This document shows, piece by piece, positions 1 to 8,638 of a stretch of 64,000 nucleotides of DNA (within the stretch, counting starts at the first letter, position 1; each line of letters begins with the position of its first letter). This DNA comes from ZC4RG30 sp040508085 (GTDB lineage: Bacteria; Pseudomonadota; Gammaproteobacteria; Steroidobacterales; Steroidobacteraceae): contig JBEVNO010000072.1 of NCBI GenBank assembly GCA_040508085.1, forward strand, positions 1-64,000, in the 5' to 3' direction. The position numbers and the translations under genes were made by a program. Under the pieces are notes generated by a model. It was not told the origin of the DNA. It saw nothing but the letters and a program-made list of their open reading frames with translations, and made no database searches.

Positions 1-123
1 CGCTTTGTTGGCGAGATCCTGTCGCGCGGCGGCAGCCGCCATGCGCTGGATGCCTTCATCGCCTTCCGCGGCCGCAAGCCGGACATCCAGCCCCTGCTGC
101 GCCAGCACGGCATCGCCAGCTGA
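1..123 (+). CDS. prlC: Oligopeptidase A (M3 family), C-terminal end only
   Basis: The first 40 codons run in frame 1 from the window edge to TGA at 121-123. The translated tail contains EILSRGGSRHALDAF followed by AFRGRKP, the conserved C-terminal signature of M3 thimet-type zinc oligopeptidases (PrlC/OpdA, Dcp). These are cytoplasmic enzymes that degrade peptides, including cleaved signal peptides. The HEXXH site lies outside the window, so PrlC cannot be told from Dcp with certainty; the short end after RGR-P favours PrlC. The gene is followed at once by a REP-like repeat cluster. Confidence 0.8.
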   Translation, partial: RFVGEILSRGGSRHALDAFIAFRGRKPDIQPLLRQHGIAS

Positions 124-132
124 CTCAAGCCT

Positions 133-218
133 AAATGGGTTCAGATCTATTTCCCTGATCCAGCTCCCTAAATGGGGTCAGATCTATTTTCCGCAGGAAA
201 ATAGATCTGACCCCATTT
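133..218. repeat. REP-like repeat cluster with a 23-bp perfect palindrome
   Basis: Three copies of a unit beginning AAATGGG and ending CAGATCTATTTTCC lie between prlC and the next gene. Copies 1 (133-154, one G and one T shorter) and 2 (170-192) are direct; copy 3 (196-218) is inverted. Copies 2 and 3 form a perfect 23-bp inverted repeat around a 3-base loop (193-195). Similar GGGGTCAGA-type units flank REP-associated tyrosine transposases (RAYTs) in gammaproteobacteria, but no transposase is present here. It could also act as a terminator-like stem for the convergent genes on both sides. Confidence 0.7.
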
Positions 219-221
219 TGG

Positions 222-419
222 TCAGTGCAGGGTGGCCCAGTTCAGGATGCGGATGTCTTCGGCGGGCAGGTCGAAGTTGCGAGCCAGCAGCGAGCGCAGG
301 TCGGCCAGTTCCCGTTGCGGGCGCAGCGCCTTGCGCAATTCCACCACGCCGCTGTACTCGCCGGGGTCGGCGGGCCGTGCGAACTCGGTGACAAAGTGTG
401 TGTAGTACTTGCGGGACAT
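222..419 (-). CDS. Small conserved-looking hypothetical protein
   Basis: A 65-residue ORF with a good ribosome binding site (GGAGG about 9 bases before the ATG at 419). The product starts MSRKYYTHFVTEFARP and ends LARNFDLPAEDIRILNWATLH. It has no signal peptide, no membrane segment and no cysteines, so it is probably a small soluble cytoplasmic protein. I do not recognise a characterised family. It lies divergent to greB, and its 3' end abuts the REP palindrome. The strong Shine-Dalgarno and normal amino-acid composition argue that it is real. Confidence 0.6.
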   Translation of the reverse strand: MSRKYYTHFVTEFARPADPGEYSGVVELRKALRPQRELADLRSLLARNFDLPAEDIRILNWATLH

Positions 420-516
420 GGAAAATGGCCTCCATGTACAGCCTATTGACCCCCCTCACCGCGCGCTGTGCTGGTCCGCACAGAAATCCGTCCCCGCTCA
501 CCCTGGCCCGTCCCCG

Positions 517-1026
517 ATGAGTCGTTATCGCCCTCCGGCACCGCCCGGTTCGAAATACATCACGCCGGCGGGCCATGCCCGGCTGAAGGAGGAACTGGAC
601 CAGCTGTGGCGGGTGGAGCGCCCGCAGGTGACGGCGGCGGTGAGTGCTGCAGCTGCACAGGGTGACCGGTCCGAGAACGCCGAGTACACCTACGGCAAGC
701 GCCGGCTGCGCGAGATCGACTCGCGCGTGCGGTTCCTGCGCCGTCGCCTGGACGGCATGGTCGTGGTCGACCAGCCACCGTCTGATCCGCGGCGCGTGTT
801 CTTCGGCGCCCGGGTGGAACTGGAACGCACTGACGGCAGCGTCCTCAACTACCGCATCGTGGGGCCGGACGAGTTCGACATGGGTGAGGGATACATCAGC
901 ATGGATGCGCCGCTGGCGCGGGCGTTGCTCGGCAAGCGGCTGGACGATGAGATCGCGGTGAGCGTGGCGGGTGAAGAGACCCGCTACTGCATCACCGCGA
1001 TCACCTATGACCGCACGCTCCCCTGA
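517..1026 (+). CDS. greB: Transcription elongation factor GreB
   Basis: 169 residues, the usual Gre length. The N-terminal coiled coil (about 1-80) carries the GDRSENAEY tip motif, whose acidic residues enter the RNA polymerase secondary channel and stimulate cleavage of backtracked RNA. The C-terminal FKBP-like domain (about 85-169) ends with VAGEETRYCITAITYD. The opening SRYRPP-PGSKYITP is typical of GreB rather than GreA. The ATG at 517 matches this conserved N-terminus; the reading frame stays open further upstream to 409, but that extension is not Gre-like. The gene is convergent with the M28 peptidase, with 16 bases between them. Confidence 0.93.
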   Translation: MSRYRPPAPPGSKYITPAGHARLKEELDQLWRVERPQVTAAVSAAAAQGDRSENAEYTYGKRRLREIDSRVRFLRRRLDGMVVVDQPPSDPRRVFFGARVELERTDGSVLNYRIVGPDEFDMGEGYISMDAPLARALLGKRLDDEIAVSVAGEETRYCITAITYDRTLP

Positions 1027-1042
1027 CCGCCAGGCGCGCCGG

Positions 1043-2614
1043 CTATTTCGCCGCGGGCTGCAGCGGCAGTGGCACGGGATTGCGCGGCAGCATCGCCGCG
1101 CGTGTCGCCGTGTTGTAGACAAACCAGGCTTCGATCGCCGCGCCCTGCATCACGTCGCCTGGCTGCACGCGGTCGTACAGATCCATGTTCGAGTGATGCG
1201 TGCGTGAGGCGTATTCCAGCGGATCCTGCAGGAAGCCGTAGCCATTCAGCCCGATCCAGGTGAAGGAGGTGTGGTCGGTGCCGCCCGGTTCCTTGGTGGG
1301 AGCCGCAGTGGCGCCAGTGACCGTCGTGATTTCCAGATCCTTCAGCGGCTCGATCCACTGTTCGAAGATCGCCTTGGTCAACAGGTTGCCATTGGCCGAG
1401 ATGCCGCGGAACTTGCCACTGCCGCTGTCGTCGTTGAAATAGGCGACGAGCTTCGCGTACTCACCGGTCTGCTGCATCGTGTCCCGCGGTGCAAAATGCT
1501 GCTGCACATAGAACCTCGAGCCCAGCAGCCCCTGCTCCTCGCCGCCCCACAGCGCGATGCGCACAGTGCGGGCCAGCGGTTTTTTCAGCGTGGTGAGGAT
1601 GCGCACGGCTTCCATGGCCACCGAAGATCCAGTGGCGTTGTCGGTGGCACCGGTGCCGCCCTGCCAGGAATCGAAATGGCCGCCCAGCATCACCACCTCG
1701 TCCTTCTTGGTCGTCCCAGGGATCTCGCCGATGACATTGAAGCCCATCTGGTCGTCCTTGTAGAACTGGGCCTGGATGTCAAAGGTGAGCTTGGGCGCGA
1801 ACCCCTTCTCCAGCAGGCGCGCGACGCGGTTGTAGTGTTCCGGCGTGATGGCCACCATCGGCGGCGGCTGGGGATCCTCGGGATTCTGCGAGCCACCCCA
1901 GGTGGCGAACACGGTGCCGCCATCGCCGTTGGTGCCGTAGTTCACGACCACCACCGCACCCTCCTCGCTCAGGAAACGGCTCGTGTCATTGCGCAGCTTC
2001 AGCACGGCGGCGCGGTCGGTGGTCGGCGCCACCGGCCGGCCCGCTGTGCCGATCCGCGAGGGATCCGGCGTCGCGGCGCGCGCGGCAATCTCCGCATCAG
2101 TCAGCCGGCGCGCCTCGGGCTCCAGATGCATGGTGATCGCCTTCGGCTCGGCGATCAGCACGATCTTGCCCTTGAGCTTGCCCTTGTACTTGGCGAAATC
2201 CTCCTGTGACTTGATCGGCGCCAGTATCGCTTCGGCGGTAACGGGCCCATTGGTCCCGGGTGACCACGCCAGCGGGAACCCGATGAGCGGCGCATAGTTG
2301 GGCTCCACCAGCGCGCCATAGAATTTCTGGTACTGCCAGCCATTGCCGAACGGCCCCCATGGCTCCAGATGCACGTTCTTCAAACCCCAGGATTCCATGC
2401 GCTTCATGGCCCATTCGGCGGCGGCGCGATGGTTGGGCGAGCCGTTCACGCGCGGGCCGTACACATCGCTGAGATAGAACAGGTGGTCCATGACCTGCGA
2501 GTTGTTGAACGCCTCCCACTTGATCTGGTTCAGCGCATTGAGGTCGATGGGTTCCAGCTGCTGAGCCAGCAGCGGCGTTGCGGCCAGCAGGCCGAGGGCA
2601 ATCAGTTTCTTCAT
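1043..2614 (-). CDS. Secreted M28 family zinc peptidase
   Basis: 523 residues with a Sec signal peptide (MKKLIALGLLAATPLLAQQ), so periplasmic or outer-membrane associated. The M28 catalytic half shows the two-zinc site in order: GGHFDSW, then GATDNATGSS (bridging Asp), GGEEQGLLGSR (Glu-Glu base and ligand), NDDSGSG and GGTDHTSF. The middle of the protein carries a PA-like insertion typical of M28 carboxypeptidase Q-like aminopeptidases. The role is probably hydrolysis of imported peptides. It appears monocistronic, with a 137-base gap to hss upstream. The exact substrate cannot be told from sequence. Confidence 0.9.
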   Translation of the reverse strand: MKKLIALGLLAATPLLAQQLEPIDLNALNQIKWEAFNNSQVMDHLFYLSDVYGPRVNGSPNHRAAAEWAMKRMESWGLKNVHLEPWGPFGNGWQYQKFYGALVEPNYAPLIGFPLAWSPGTNGPVTAEAILAPIKSQEDFAKYKGKLKGKIVLIAEPKAITMHLEPEARRLTDAEIAARAATPDPSRIGTAGRPVAPTTDRAAVLKLRNDTSRFLSEEGAVVVVNYGTNGDGGTVFATWGGSQNPEDPQPPPMVAITPEHYNRVARLLEKGFAPKLTFDIQAQFYKDDQMGFNVIGEIPGTTKKDEVVMLGGHFDSWQGGTGATDNATGSSVAMEAVRILTTLKKPLARTVRIALWGGEEQGLLGSRFYVQQHFAPRDTMQQTGEYAKLVAYFNDDSGSGKFRGISANGNLLTKAIFEQWIEPLKDLEITTVTGATAAPTKEPGGTDHTSFTWIGLNGYGFLQDPLEYASRTHHSNMDLYDRVQPGDVMQGAAIEAWFVYNTATRAAMLPRNPVPLPLQPAAK

Positions 2615-2692
2615 CGTGAGGTTTCCTGTGCGGACGGCGTGCGGCCCGCGAAGGAGCCTAGCGACGCCGCGACGAAACGGTCAACGATGAAA

Positions 2693-2745
2693 GGGTGATC
2701 GCAACAAGCGTTGCCGGGACTATGCAACGCGCTGCTGGATCACCC
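2693..2745 (-). terminator. Possible terminator stem-loop after hss
   Basis: An 8-bp inverted repeat, GGGTGATC (2693-2700) and GATCACCC (2738-2745), encloses a smaller GCAAC/GTTGC hairpin (2701-2714). It begins just after the hss stop codon on the minus strand. The following T-run is poor (CCCTTTC), so termination is only a suggestion. Confidence 0.35.
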
Positions 2746-2751
2746 GCGGGT

Positions 2752-4176
2752 TCAGATCACCCGCACATTCTTGAACTGCCACGGATCGGAGAGATCCAGA
2801 TCCTCCGGGAACAGGCGTTCGCGGTCCGACAGCGGCGACCAGTCGGTGTACGCCCCCGTCACCTTGCCGAGGTAGGGGCGTGCAATGGCCAGGATGCGCT
2901 GATGGTCCAGTTCATCCGGCTCCAGCAGCCCGCGATCCGGGTTCTCCATGGCCCAGACTATGCCGGCCAGCACCGACACCGTGACTTGCAGGCTGGTCGC
3001 GTTGTTATGCGGCGCGAGGCTGCGCGCCTCCTGCACAGTCAGCTGGGAGCCGTACCAGAAAGCGTTTTTCTTGTGGCCGGCGAGCAGCACGCCCAGCTCA
3101 TCCATGCCGGAGGTGATGTCCTCCATCATGATGCGCTGGCTGTCCTGCATCTCCCAGTTGCGCCCGGCCAGCTCGTGCACCGACAGCACCGCGTTGTCCG
3201 ACGGGTGATAGGCGTAATGCGCGGTGGGCCGGTACAGCACGTCATCGTATTTCTTCACGGTATAGAAATCCGCCAGCGAGATCGCCTCGCTGTGCGTGAT
3301 CAGGAAGCCATGGATGGGGCCGGCCAGTGGAGTCCAGGTGCGCACACGCGTGGCGGCGCCAGGCTGCCCCAGGTAGATCGCCGCCAGCGAACCGAAATCG
3401 TGGCGCTTCGCATCGCGCGGGAAGTTGCGCTCATGCGAACCCCAGCCCAGTTCCGCCGGCTGGCAGCCTTCGCCGACGAACCCGTCCACCGACCAGGTGT
3501 TGACGAATTCGTTGACTGCCTTCACGCGGCTGGATACCTGCGTATCGCGCTCGGCAACGTGCATGACCTTCACGTTCAGCGCCTGCGCCAGCAGTGCCCA
3601 CTCGGCACGGGTGGTGGGCTCCGGCTTGTCCTTCTCGACGCCGATGTCGCGCTTGAGGATGAGCAGCGCCTCCTTGACGAAATGCGACACCAGCCCCGGG
3701 TTCGCGCCATGCGTGAGTACGGCAGTTGGATTCCTGCTGGACTGCGCCGTGCGCAGTGCCAGAGCATCCTCGCGCAGCGCATAGTTGGTGCGGCGGCCCG
3801 GCGGCACGGTGGGATCGGTGTAACCCCCCGCCCAGGGCTCGATGCAGGTATCGATGTACATCGCACCGCGCTCCCAGCAATGCTTGATCAGCGCCACGCT
3901 GGCCACGTCCACCGACAGGTTGACGAGGAAATCGCCGCGACCGAGCAGGCCATCGAGGATACGTCGGTAGTTCTCGCGCACCAGCGGCTCCACGATGAAG
4001 CGCACGCCGTATTGTTCGGCTTCGGCCCTGCCCGCCTCCTCGGCCGTCACGATGACAATGCGCTGCGCAGGCACGCCGATGTGACGCAGGATCAGCGGCA
4101 GTACACCCTGCCCGATGCTGCCAAAACCGACCATGACGATGCGCCCGGGAAACTCGACGTGAACCTGATGACTCAT
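2752..4176 (-). CDS. hss: Homospermidine synthase
   Basis: 474 residues, close to the roughly 477 of characterised bacterial enzymes. It makes sym-homospermidine from two putrescines (or putrescine plus spermidine) with NAD. The N-terminal Rossmann motif VMVGFGSIGQGVLPL is at residues 11-25. Family hallmarks include NLSVDVASVALI, the Trp motif CIEPWAGGY, THGANPGLVSHF and WGSHERNFP. The ATG at 4176 was chosen because homology starts there, although the AAGGAG at about 4194-4199 is rather far upstream. It sits about 1.7 kb from speA, which could feed it putrescine through agmatine. The amino-acid track upstream of the ATG is not homologous. Confidence 0.93.
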   Translation of the reverse strand: MSHQVHVEFPGRIVMVGFGSIGQGVLPLILRHIGVPAQRIVIVTAEEAGRAEAEQYGVRFIVEPLVRENYRRILDGLLGRGDFLVNLSVDVASVALIKHCWERGAMYIDTCIEPWAGGYTDPTVPPGRRTNYALREDALALRTAQSSRNPTAVLTHGANPGLVSHFVKEALLILKRDIGVEKDKPEPTTRAEWALLAQALNVKVMHVAERDTQVSSRVKAVNEFVNTWSVDGFVGEGCQPAELGWGSHERNFPRDAKRHDFGSLAAIYLGQPGAATRVRTWTPLAGPIHGFLITHSEAISLADFYTVKKYDDVLYRPTAHYAYHPSDNAVLSVHELAGRNWEMQDSQRIMMEDITSGMDELGVLLAGHKKNAFWYGSQLTVQEARSLAPHNNATSLQVTVSVLAGIVWAMENPDRGLLEPDELDHQRILAIARPYLGKVTGAYTDWSPLSDRERLFPEDLDLSDPWQFKNVRVI

Positions 4177-4226
4177 GATTGCTACCGCTAGGGACTCCTT
4201 GGAGGGTGGATCGAAGACGTCAACTT

Positions 4227-4895
4227 TCAGCTTGCCAGCTTGTGCCAGCCCGGCGGCAGAGTCCGCTCGTAGCCCGGCAGTTCTTCCATGCGCCGCAGCC
4301 ATTGTGCCAGCTGCGGGTAATGCACTTCGGCGGGCAGGAAACGGCTGGCCAGCTCCTGCGCCCCGGGGCGCAATAAGGCCCGATGCAGCAGGCGGATGCA
4401 AGGATAAATGGCGACGTCCGCCGCCGAGACTTGGTCCCCCACGATCCAGTCGCCCTTGGAAAGGCGTGCTTCGATGGTGCGCGCCTCGCGCGCCACGGTA
4501 TGCATGGCGCGGGTGGAGGCGGCGCTCACCTGCAACGGGGCAGGCGCCTGCAACTCGCCAATCAGGCGCATCAGATCCGTCTCGATGTAGGCCTGGAATT
4601 CATTGATGACCCGCATGATGACGCCGGCTTCCTCGGGCGAACGGCCGAACAGCGGGCGCGCCGGATACTTCTGCTCCAGGTAGTACAGCACTGCCAGCGA
4701 CTCGAACACGATGTAGTCGTTGTCGCGCAGCACGGGCAGGCGGCCACGCGGATTGATCGCCAGCATCTGTGGCGACTTCTGCTCCTGCAGGTCGGTAGCA
4801 AGCAGATGGCTGCGCCACGCGAGCCCCTTCAGCTCCAGCGCCAGCAGTACCCGCCAGCAGTAGGGGCTGTCTGCACCCCAGTAGACGTCGATCAC
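4227..4895 (-). CDS. Glutathione S-transferase family protein
   Basis: 222 residues from a GTG start at 4895; no upstream ATG fits the fold. The thioredoxin-like N-terminal domain (about 1-80) begins IDVYWGADSPYCWRV, has the cis-proline segment NPRGRLPVL and the glutathione-binding FESLAVLYYLEQKY. The all-alpha C-terminal domain contains the N-capping-box region GDQVSAADVAIYP. This is a cytosolic conjugating or reducing enzyme; the CxxS-like or Ser/Cys position near SPYC suggests a beta- or omega-like class, but the substrate is unknown. The gene is divergent from the sulfurtransferase, so their promoters share 4896-4967. Confidence 0.88.
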   Translation of the reverse strand: MIDVYWGADSPYCWRVLLALELKGLAWRSHLLATDLQEQKSPQMLAINPRGRLPVLRDNDYIVFESLAVLYYLEQKYPARPLFGRSPEEAGVIMRVINEFQAYIETDLMRLIGELQAPAPLQVSAASTRAMHTVAREARTIEARLSKGDWIVGDQVSAADVAIYPCIRLLHRALLRPGAQELASRFLPAEVHYPQLAQWLRRMEELPGYERTLPPGWHKLAS

Positions 4896-4967
4896 CGCGT
4901 GATGCCCTGCCAGTTGAGAACGGCCGGAAATTGTAGCGGCGAATTGTATGCAGCGTTGCTTGCAGCG

Positions 4968-5861
4968 ATGATTGCTCCCATGACGACGCCAACCGACGCC
5001 TCCCCGCTGATCGACGTGCCCGCCCTGCGCCGGCTGCTGGGGCAGCCGCAGCTGCTGGTGGTGGATTGCCGTTACGACATGGGCAAGCCGGCATCCGGCC
5101 GCGAGGCCTGGAGCGCCGGCCACATCCCCGGTGCGGTATTCGCATCGATGGATGAGGACCTCGCCGCACCCAAGCGCCCGGACAGCGGCCGCCATCCGCT
5201 GCCCTCCCCGGCGCAATTCGCCGCGACCCTGGCGAGCTGGGGGTTCACGCCGCGGTCACAGGTGGTGGCTTACGATCAGGGCAGCGGTTTTGCCGCGGCG
5301 CGCCTGTGGTGGATGTTGCGCGCACGCGGCCATCGCCAGGTGCAGGTACTGGATGGTGGATGGGCTGCCTGGCTGGCCGCTGCGGCCCCGGTCGAGGTTG
5401 GCGCCCGGCCTGCCCCGGCGAGCGGTGGCGCCGGCAGTGTGGAGGCGCGGCAATTCGAACATGTGGTCAGCACGGCCGAAGTGGCCAGCGGACTGGCGGA
5501 CGCGGGCATCACACTGTTCGATGCGCGGGCGGCCGATCGCTTTGCCGGCCGCAACGAGACCGTGGATCCGGTGGCGGGCCATGTGCCCGGGGCCCTCAAC
5601 ATGCCCTTTGCCGGCAATCTGGCCGCCGACGGGCACTGGCTGCCGGCTGCGGCGCTGCGAGCGCGCTGGCAACCGCTGGTAGACGCGGCCGCGGGCAAGC
5701 CGCTGGTCGCCATGTGCGGCTCGGGCGTCACGGCGTGCCACAATCTGCTGGCATTGGAACTGGCTGGCTATCGCGACGCGCGCCTGTACGTCGGCAGCTT
5801 CAGCGAATGGATCACCGATCCGGCGCGGCCGGTCGCGACTGGAGAACATCAGGTTGAATGA
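4968..5861 (+). CDS. sseA: Two-domain sulfurtransferase (rhodanese/3-mercaptopyruvate type)
   Basis: About 297 residues with two rhodanese folds: an inactive N-terminal domain (LLVVDCRYD, AGHIPGAVF) and a C-terminal catalytic domain (TLFDARAADRF, GHVPGALNMPF). The active-site loop CGSGVTACHN carries the persulfide cysteine; the CGSGVTA form is that of mercaptopyruvate sulfurtransferases such as SseA rather than thiosulfate sulfurtransferase. The start could be ATG 4968 or ATG 4980; neither has a strong Shine-Dalgarno. The stop overlaps the TTG start of speA by 8 bases, so the two genes are probably co-transcribed. Confidence 0.9.
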   Translation: MIAPMTTPTDASPLIDVPALRRLLGQPQLLVVDCRYDMGKPASGREAWSAGHIPGAVFASMDEDLAAPKRPDSGRHPLPSPAQFAATLASWGFTPRSQVVAYDQGSGFAAARLWWMLRARGHRQVQVLDGGWAAWLAAAAPVEVGARPAPASGGAGSVEARQFEHVVSTAEVASGLADAGITLFDARAADRFAGRNETVDPVAGHVPGALNMPFAGNLAADGHWLPAAALRARWQPLVDAAAGKPLVAMCGSGVTACHNLLALELAGYRDARLYVGSFSEWITDPARPVATGEHQVE

Positions 5862-7800
5862 CGTGACGCGGCGCGACGCAGCGCCGGTGCCCAATGGCTG
5901 GAGCACCGAAGATTCCCTCGACCTCTACCAGATACCCGCCTGGGGCAAGGGCTATTTCTCGGTCAGCGCGGCGGGCCACATCGTGGTGCGGCCCGATATG
6001 TCGCCGGACCGCGAGATCGACCTGCACGAGGTGGTACAGGGCCTGTCGGAACGCGACCTGCGCGCGCCAGTGGTGGTGCGGTTCTCGGGCATCCTCGCCC
6101 ACCGGCTGCAGCGACTGCATGAGGCCTTCGCCAATGCCATCGCGGAGAACGAGTACCGCAACCGGTACGCGGCCGTCTATCCCATCAAGGTCAACCAGCA
6201 GCGCCTGGTGGTCGAAGAGGTGTACCGCTACGGCGAGGCCTATGGTTTCGGCCTGGAGGTGGGTTCCAAGCCGGAATTGCTGGCCGTGATGGCCATGACC
6301 GAGAACTCCTCGGATCGCCTGATCATCTGCAATGGCTTCAAGGATTCCAGCTACATCGAGGCGGTGATCCTGGCCACCAAGCTCGGACGCACCATCATCC
6401 CGGTGGTCGAGAATTTCTCCGAGCTGGCATTGATCCTGCGGCACGCGGAAGCCTATGGCGTGCGGCCGCGCATCGGCGTGCGCGTGAAGCTGGCCAGCGA
6501 AGGCTCGGGCCGCTGGCGCGAATCCGCCGGCGACCGCTCCAAGTTCGGGCTGTTCATCACCGAGATCCTGCAGCTGCTCGCCGTGCTGCGCGAGAAGAAC
6601 ATGCTCGACTGCCTGCAGCTGGTGCACTGCCATCCCGGCAGCCAGCTGCAGGATATCCGCCGCGTGAAGGAAGCCATCAACGAGCTGGCGCATGTGTACG
6701 CGGAGCTGGTGACGCTGGGCGCGGGCCTCAAGTACATCGATGTGGGCGGCGGCCTGGGCGTGGACTACGACGGCAGCGGCACCAATTTTGCCTCATCGAT
6801 GAACTACAACATCCGCGAATACGCCAACGATGTGGTGTATCGCATCGCGAGCGTCTGCAACGCCCGCAATGTGCCGCACCCGATGATCATCAGTGAATCC
6901 GGCCGCGCCATCGCCGCGCATCACAGCGTGCTGGTGTTCAACGTGCTGGGCCGCTCGGCACTGGACGGCTTCGAGCTCAGCAAGGCGGATCTTGAGCCCG
7001 GCGCCGCGAGCCCCCAGCCGGTGAAGGATCTGGCGGACGCCTGGCGCAGCGTGGCACCGCGGCGGCTGGTCGAGTGCTACCACGATGCCGTCACGGCCCG
7101 TGATGAAGCGTTGCAGATGTTCAAGCTCGGCCTGCTGTCCCTGGAATACCGCGGCCTCGCCGAGCGGCTGTACTGGGCCACCTGCGCCAAGGTGCGCGAC
7201 GCGGTGCGCAAGCTCGATGAAGTGCCGGAAGAACTGGCGGAGCTGGAAGGCATCCTGTCGGATACTTATTTCTGCAACTTCTCCGTGTTCCAGTCTCTGC
7301 CGGACAGCTGGGCCATCGACCAGCTGTTTCCCATCGTGCCGGTGCACCGGCTGAACGAGCAACCGACGCGCAAGGCCGTGCTGGCAGACATCACCTGTGA
7401 TTCGGATGGCAAGATCGATCGCTTTGTCAGCCTGCGTGACGTGAAGCGCACGCTCGAGCTGCATCCGCTGCGCGAGGGCGAGGACTACTACCTGGCCGCC
7501 TTCCTCGTGGGCGCCTACCAGGAAACGCTCGGCGACCTGCATAACCTGTTCGGCGACACCCACGTGGTCCACATCCGCCTGCACGACGAAGGTGGCTGGT
7601 GGATCGAGGAGATCGTCAAGGGCGACACCGCGAACAAGGTGCTCGAATACATGGAATACGATGTGGAAGAGCTGTACCCGGCACTGGCCCGTGACTGCGA
7701 GCGCGCGGTGCGCGACGGGCGCATGTCGGTGGCCGAGAGCCAGCTCATCAAGCGCTTCTACGAGAATGAATTGAACGGTTACGCTTACCTGGAACCCTAG
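5854..7800 (+). CDS. speA: Biosynthetic arginine decarboxylase SpeA
   Basis: 648 residues, normal for SpeA. It decarboxylates arginine to agmatine, the first step of putrescine formation. The PLP lysine lies in AVYPIKVNQQ; other hallmarks are VHCHPGSQL, YIDVGGGLGVDYDGS, SESGRAIAAHH and the catalytic cysteine region CNFSVFQSLPDSW. The TTG start at 5854 has a good Shine-Dalgarno (GGAG at 5841-5844) and overlaps the sseA stop, indicating translational coupling. With hss nearby it suggests a homospermidine pathway, although agmatine-to-putrescine enzymes are not in this window. Confidence 0.96.
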   Translation: MNDVTRRDAAPVPNGWSTEDSLDLYQIPAWGKGYFSVSAAGHIVVRPDMSPDREIDLHEVVQGLSERDLRAPVVVRFSGILAHRLQRLHEAFANAIAENEYRNRYAAVYPIKVNQQRLVVEEVYRYGEAYGFGLEVGSKPELLAVMAMTENSSDRLIICNGFKDSSYIEAVILATKLGRTIIPVVENFSELALILRHAEAYGVRPRIGVRVKLASEGSGRWRESAGDRSKFGLFITEILQLLAVLREKNMLDCLQLVHCHPGSQLQDIRRVKEAINELAHVYAELVTLGAGLKYIDVGGGLGVDYDGSGTNFASSMNYNIREYANDVVYRIASVCNARNVPHPMIISESGRAIAAHHSVLVFNVLGRSALDGFELSKADLEPGAASPQPVKDLADAWRSVAPRRLVECYHDAVTARDEALQMFKLGLLSLEYRGLAERLYWATCAKVRDAVRKLDEVPEELAELEGILSDTYFCNFSVFQSLPDSWAIDQLFPIVPVHRLNEQPTRKAVLADITCDSDGKIDRFVSLRDVKRTLELHPLREGEDYYLAAFLVGAYQETLGDLHNLFGDTHVVHIRLHDEGGWWIEEIVKGDTANKVLEYMEYDVEELYPALARDCERAVRDGRMSVAESQLIKRFYENELNGYAYLEP

Positions 7801-7813
7801 AACGGGAGCTGCC

Positions 7814-8635
7814 ATGACCACCACCGTGCGCCTTGCGTGCCTGCTCGCGGCCGCGCTGGCCCTGGCCGGCTGCGCCACGATTCCACCGCCAAGCGCCGTC
7901 ACCCGCCAGCTCGACGCGGCCATCGCCGGCACGCACCGGAGCGAGGCCGAGCGCGCGCGGGATGTTTACCGCCATCCGCGCGAGACATTGCTGTTCTTCG
8001 GCCTGCGGCCCAACCAGACGGTGGTGGAGATCTGGCCGTCGGGTGGCTGGTACACCAAGGTTGTGGCCCCGGTGTTGCGTGAGGAGGGCCAGTACATAGC
8101 CGCCATGCCGCCGGTGGTGGCCGGCAATGCCAACAGCGAAAACAATCGCAAGGCCTTCATGGATCTGCTGGCCGCGACGCCTGCCCTCGACCGTGTGCAG
8201 GTGAAGAGCTGGGAGATCGGCAGCGGCGAGCTGGTCCCGGAAGGCAGCGCCGATCTGGTGCTCACCTTCCGCAACCTGCACAACTGGATGGGTTCGGGCA
8301 AGGCCGAGGCGGCGCTGCGCGATTTCTATCGCGCGCTGAAACCGGGCGGCACGCTGGGCGTCGAGGAGCACCGCGGCAACGAAGCGCGGCCGCAGGATCC
8401 GCGCGCGCAGAGCGGTTACGTGAACCAGTCCGTGGCGATCCGCATGATCGAGAATGCCGGCTTCCGGCTGGTGGCGATGTCGGAGATCAACGCCAACCCG
8501 AAGGACACCAAGGATTACGCGGAAGGCGTATGGACGCTGCCACCGAGCCTGGAGCTGGGGGACAAGGATCGCGCCAGATACCTGGCCATCGGCGAGAGCG
8601 ACCGCTTCACGCTGAAGTTCATCAAGCCGCGCTGA
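7814..8635 (+). CDS. Exported class I methyltransferase-fold lipoprotein
   Basis: 273 residues. The N-terminus is a lipoprotein signal with lipobox LAGC (cysteine near residue 19). The rest has a class I SAM-methyltransferase-like fold: VVEIWPSGGWYT occupies the SAM-binding loop I position and DLVLTFRNLHNWM the motif II/post II region, followed by LKPGGTLGVEEH. Homologues are annotated as putative SAM-dependent methyltransferases. Activity outside the cytoplasm is doubtful because SAM is not expected there. It starts 13 bases after speA, so it is probably in the same transcript, and ends 3 bases before the convergent helicase gene. Confidence 0.82.
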   Translation: MTTTVRLACLLAAALALAGCATIPPPSAVTRQLDAAIAGTHRSEAERARDVYRHPRETLLFFGLRPNQTVVEIWPSGGWYTKVVAPVLREEGQYIAAMPPVVAGNANSENNRKAFMDLLAATPALDRVQVKSWEIGSGELVPEGSADLVLTFRNLHNWMGSGKAEAALRDFYRALKPGGTLGVEEHRGNEARPQDPRAQSGYVNQSVAIRMIENAGFRLVAMSEINANPKDTKDYAEGVWTLPPSLELGDKDRARYLAIGESDRFTLKFIKPR

Positions 8636-8638
8636 TGC

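Noticed and set aside
133..218. CRISPR repeats
   Set aside because: The copies lie within 86 bases with unequal spacing and one is inverted, which fits a REP cluster and not an array.
2695..4191. Plus-strand open frame opposite hss
   Set aside because: It mirrors the homospermidine synthase gene and has no recognisable motifs.
5812..7932. Minus-strand frames opposite speA (5812-6693 and 6793-7932)
   Set aside because: Low-complexity antisense of a certain gene.
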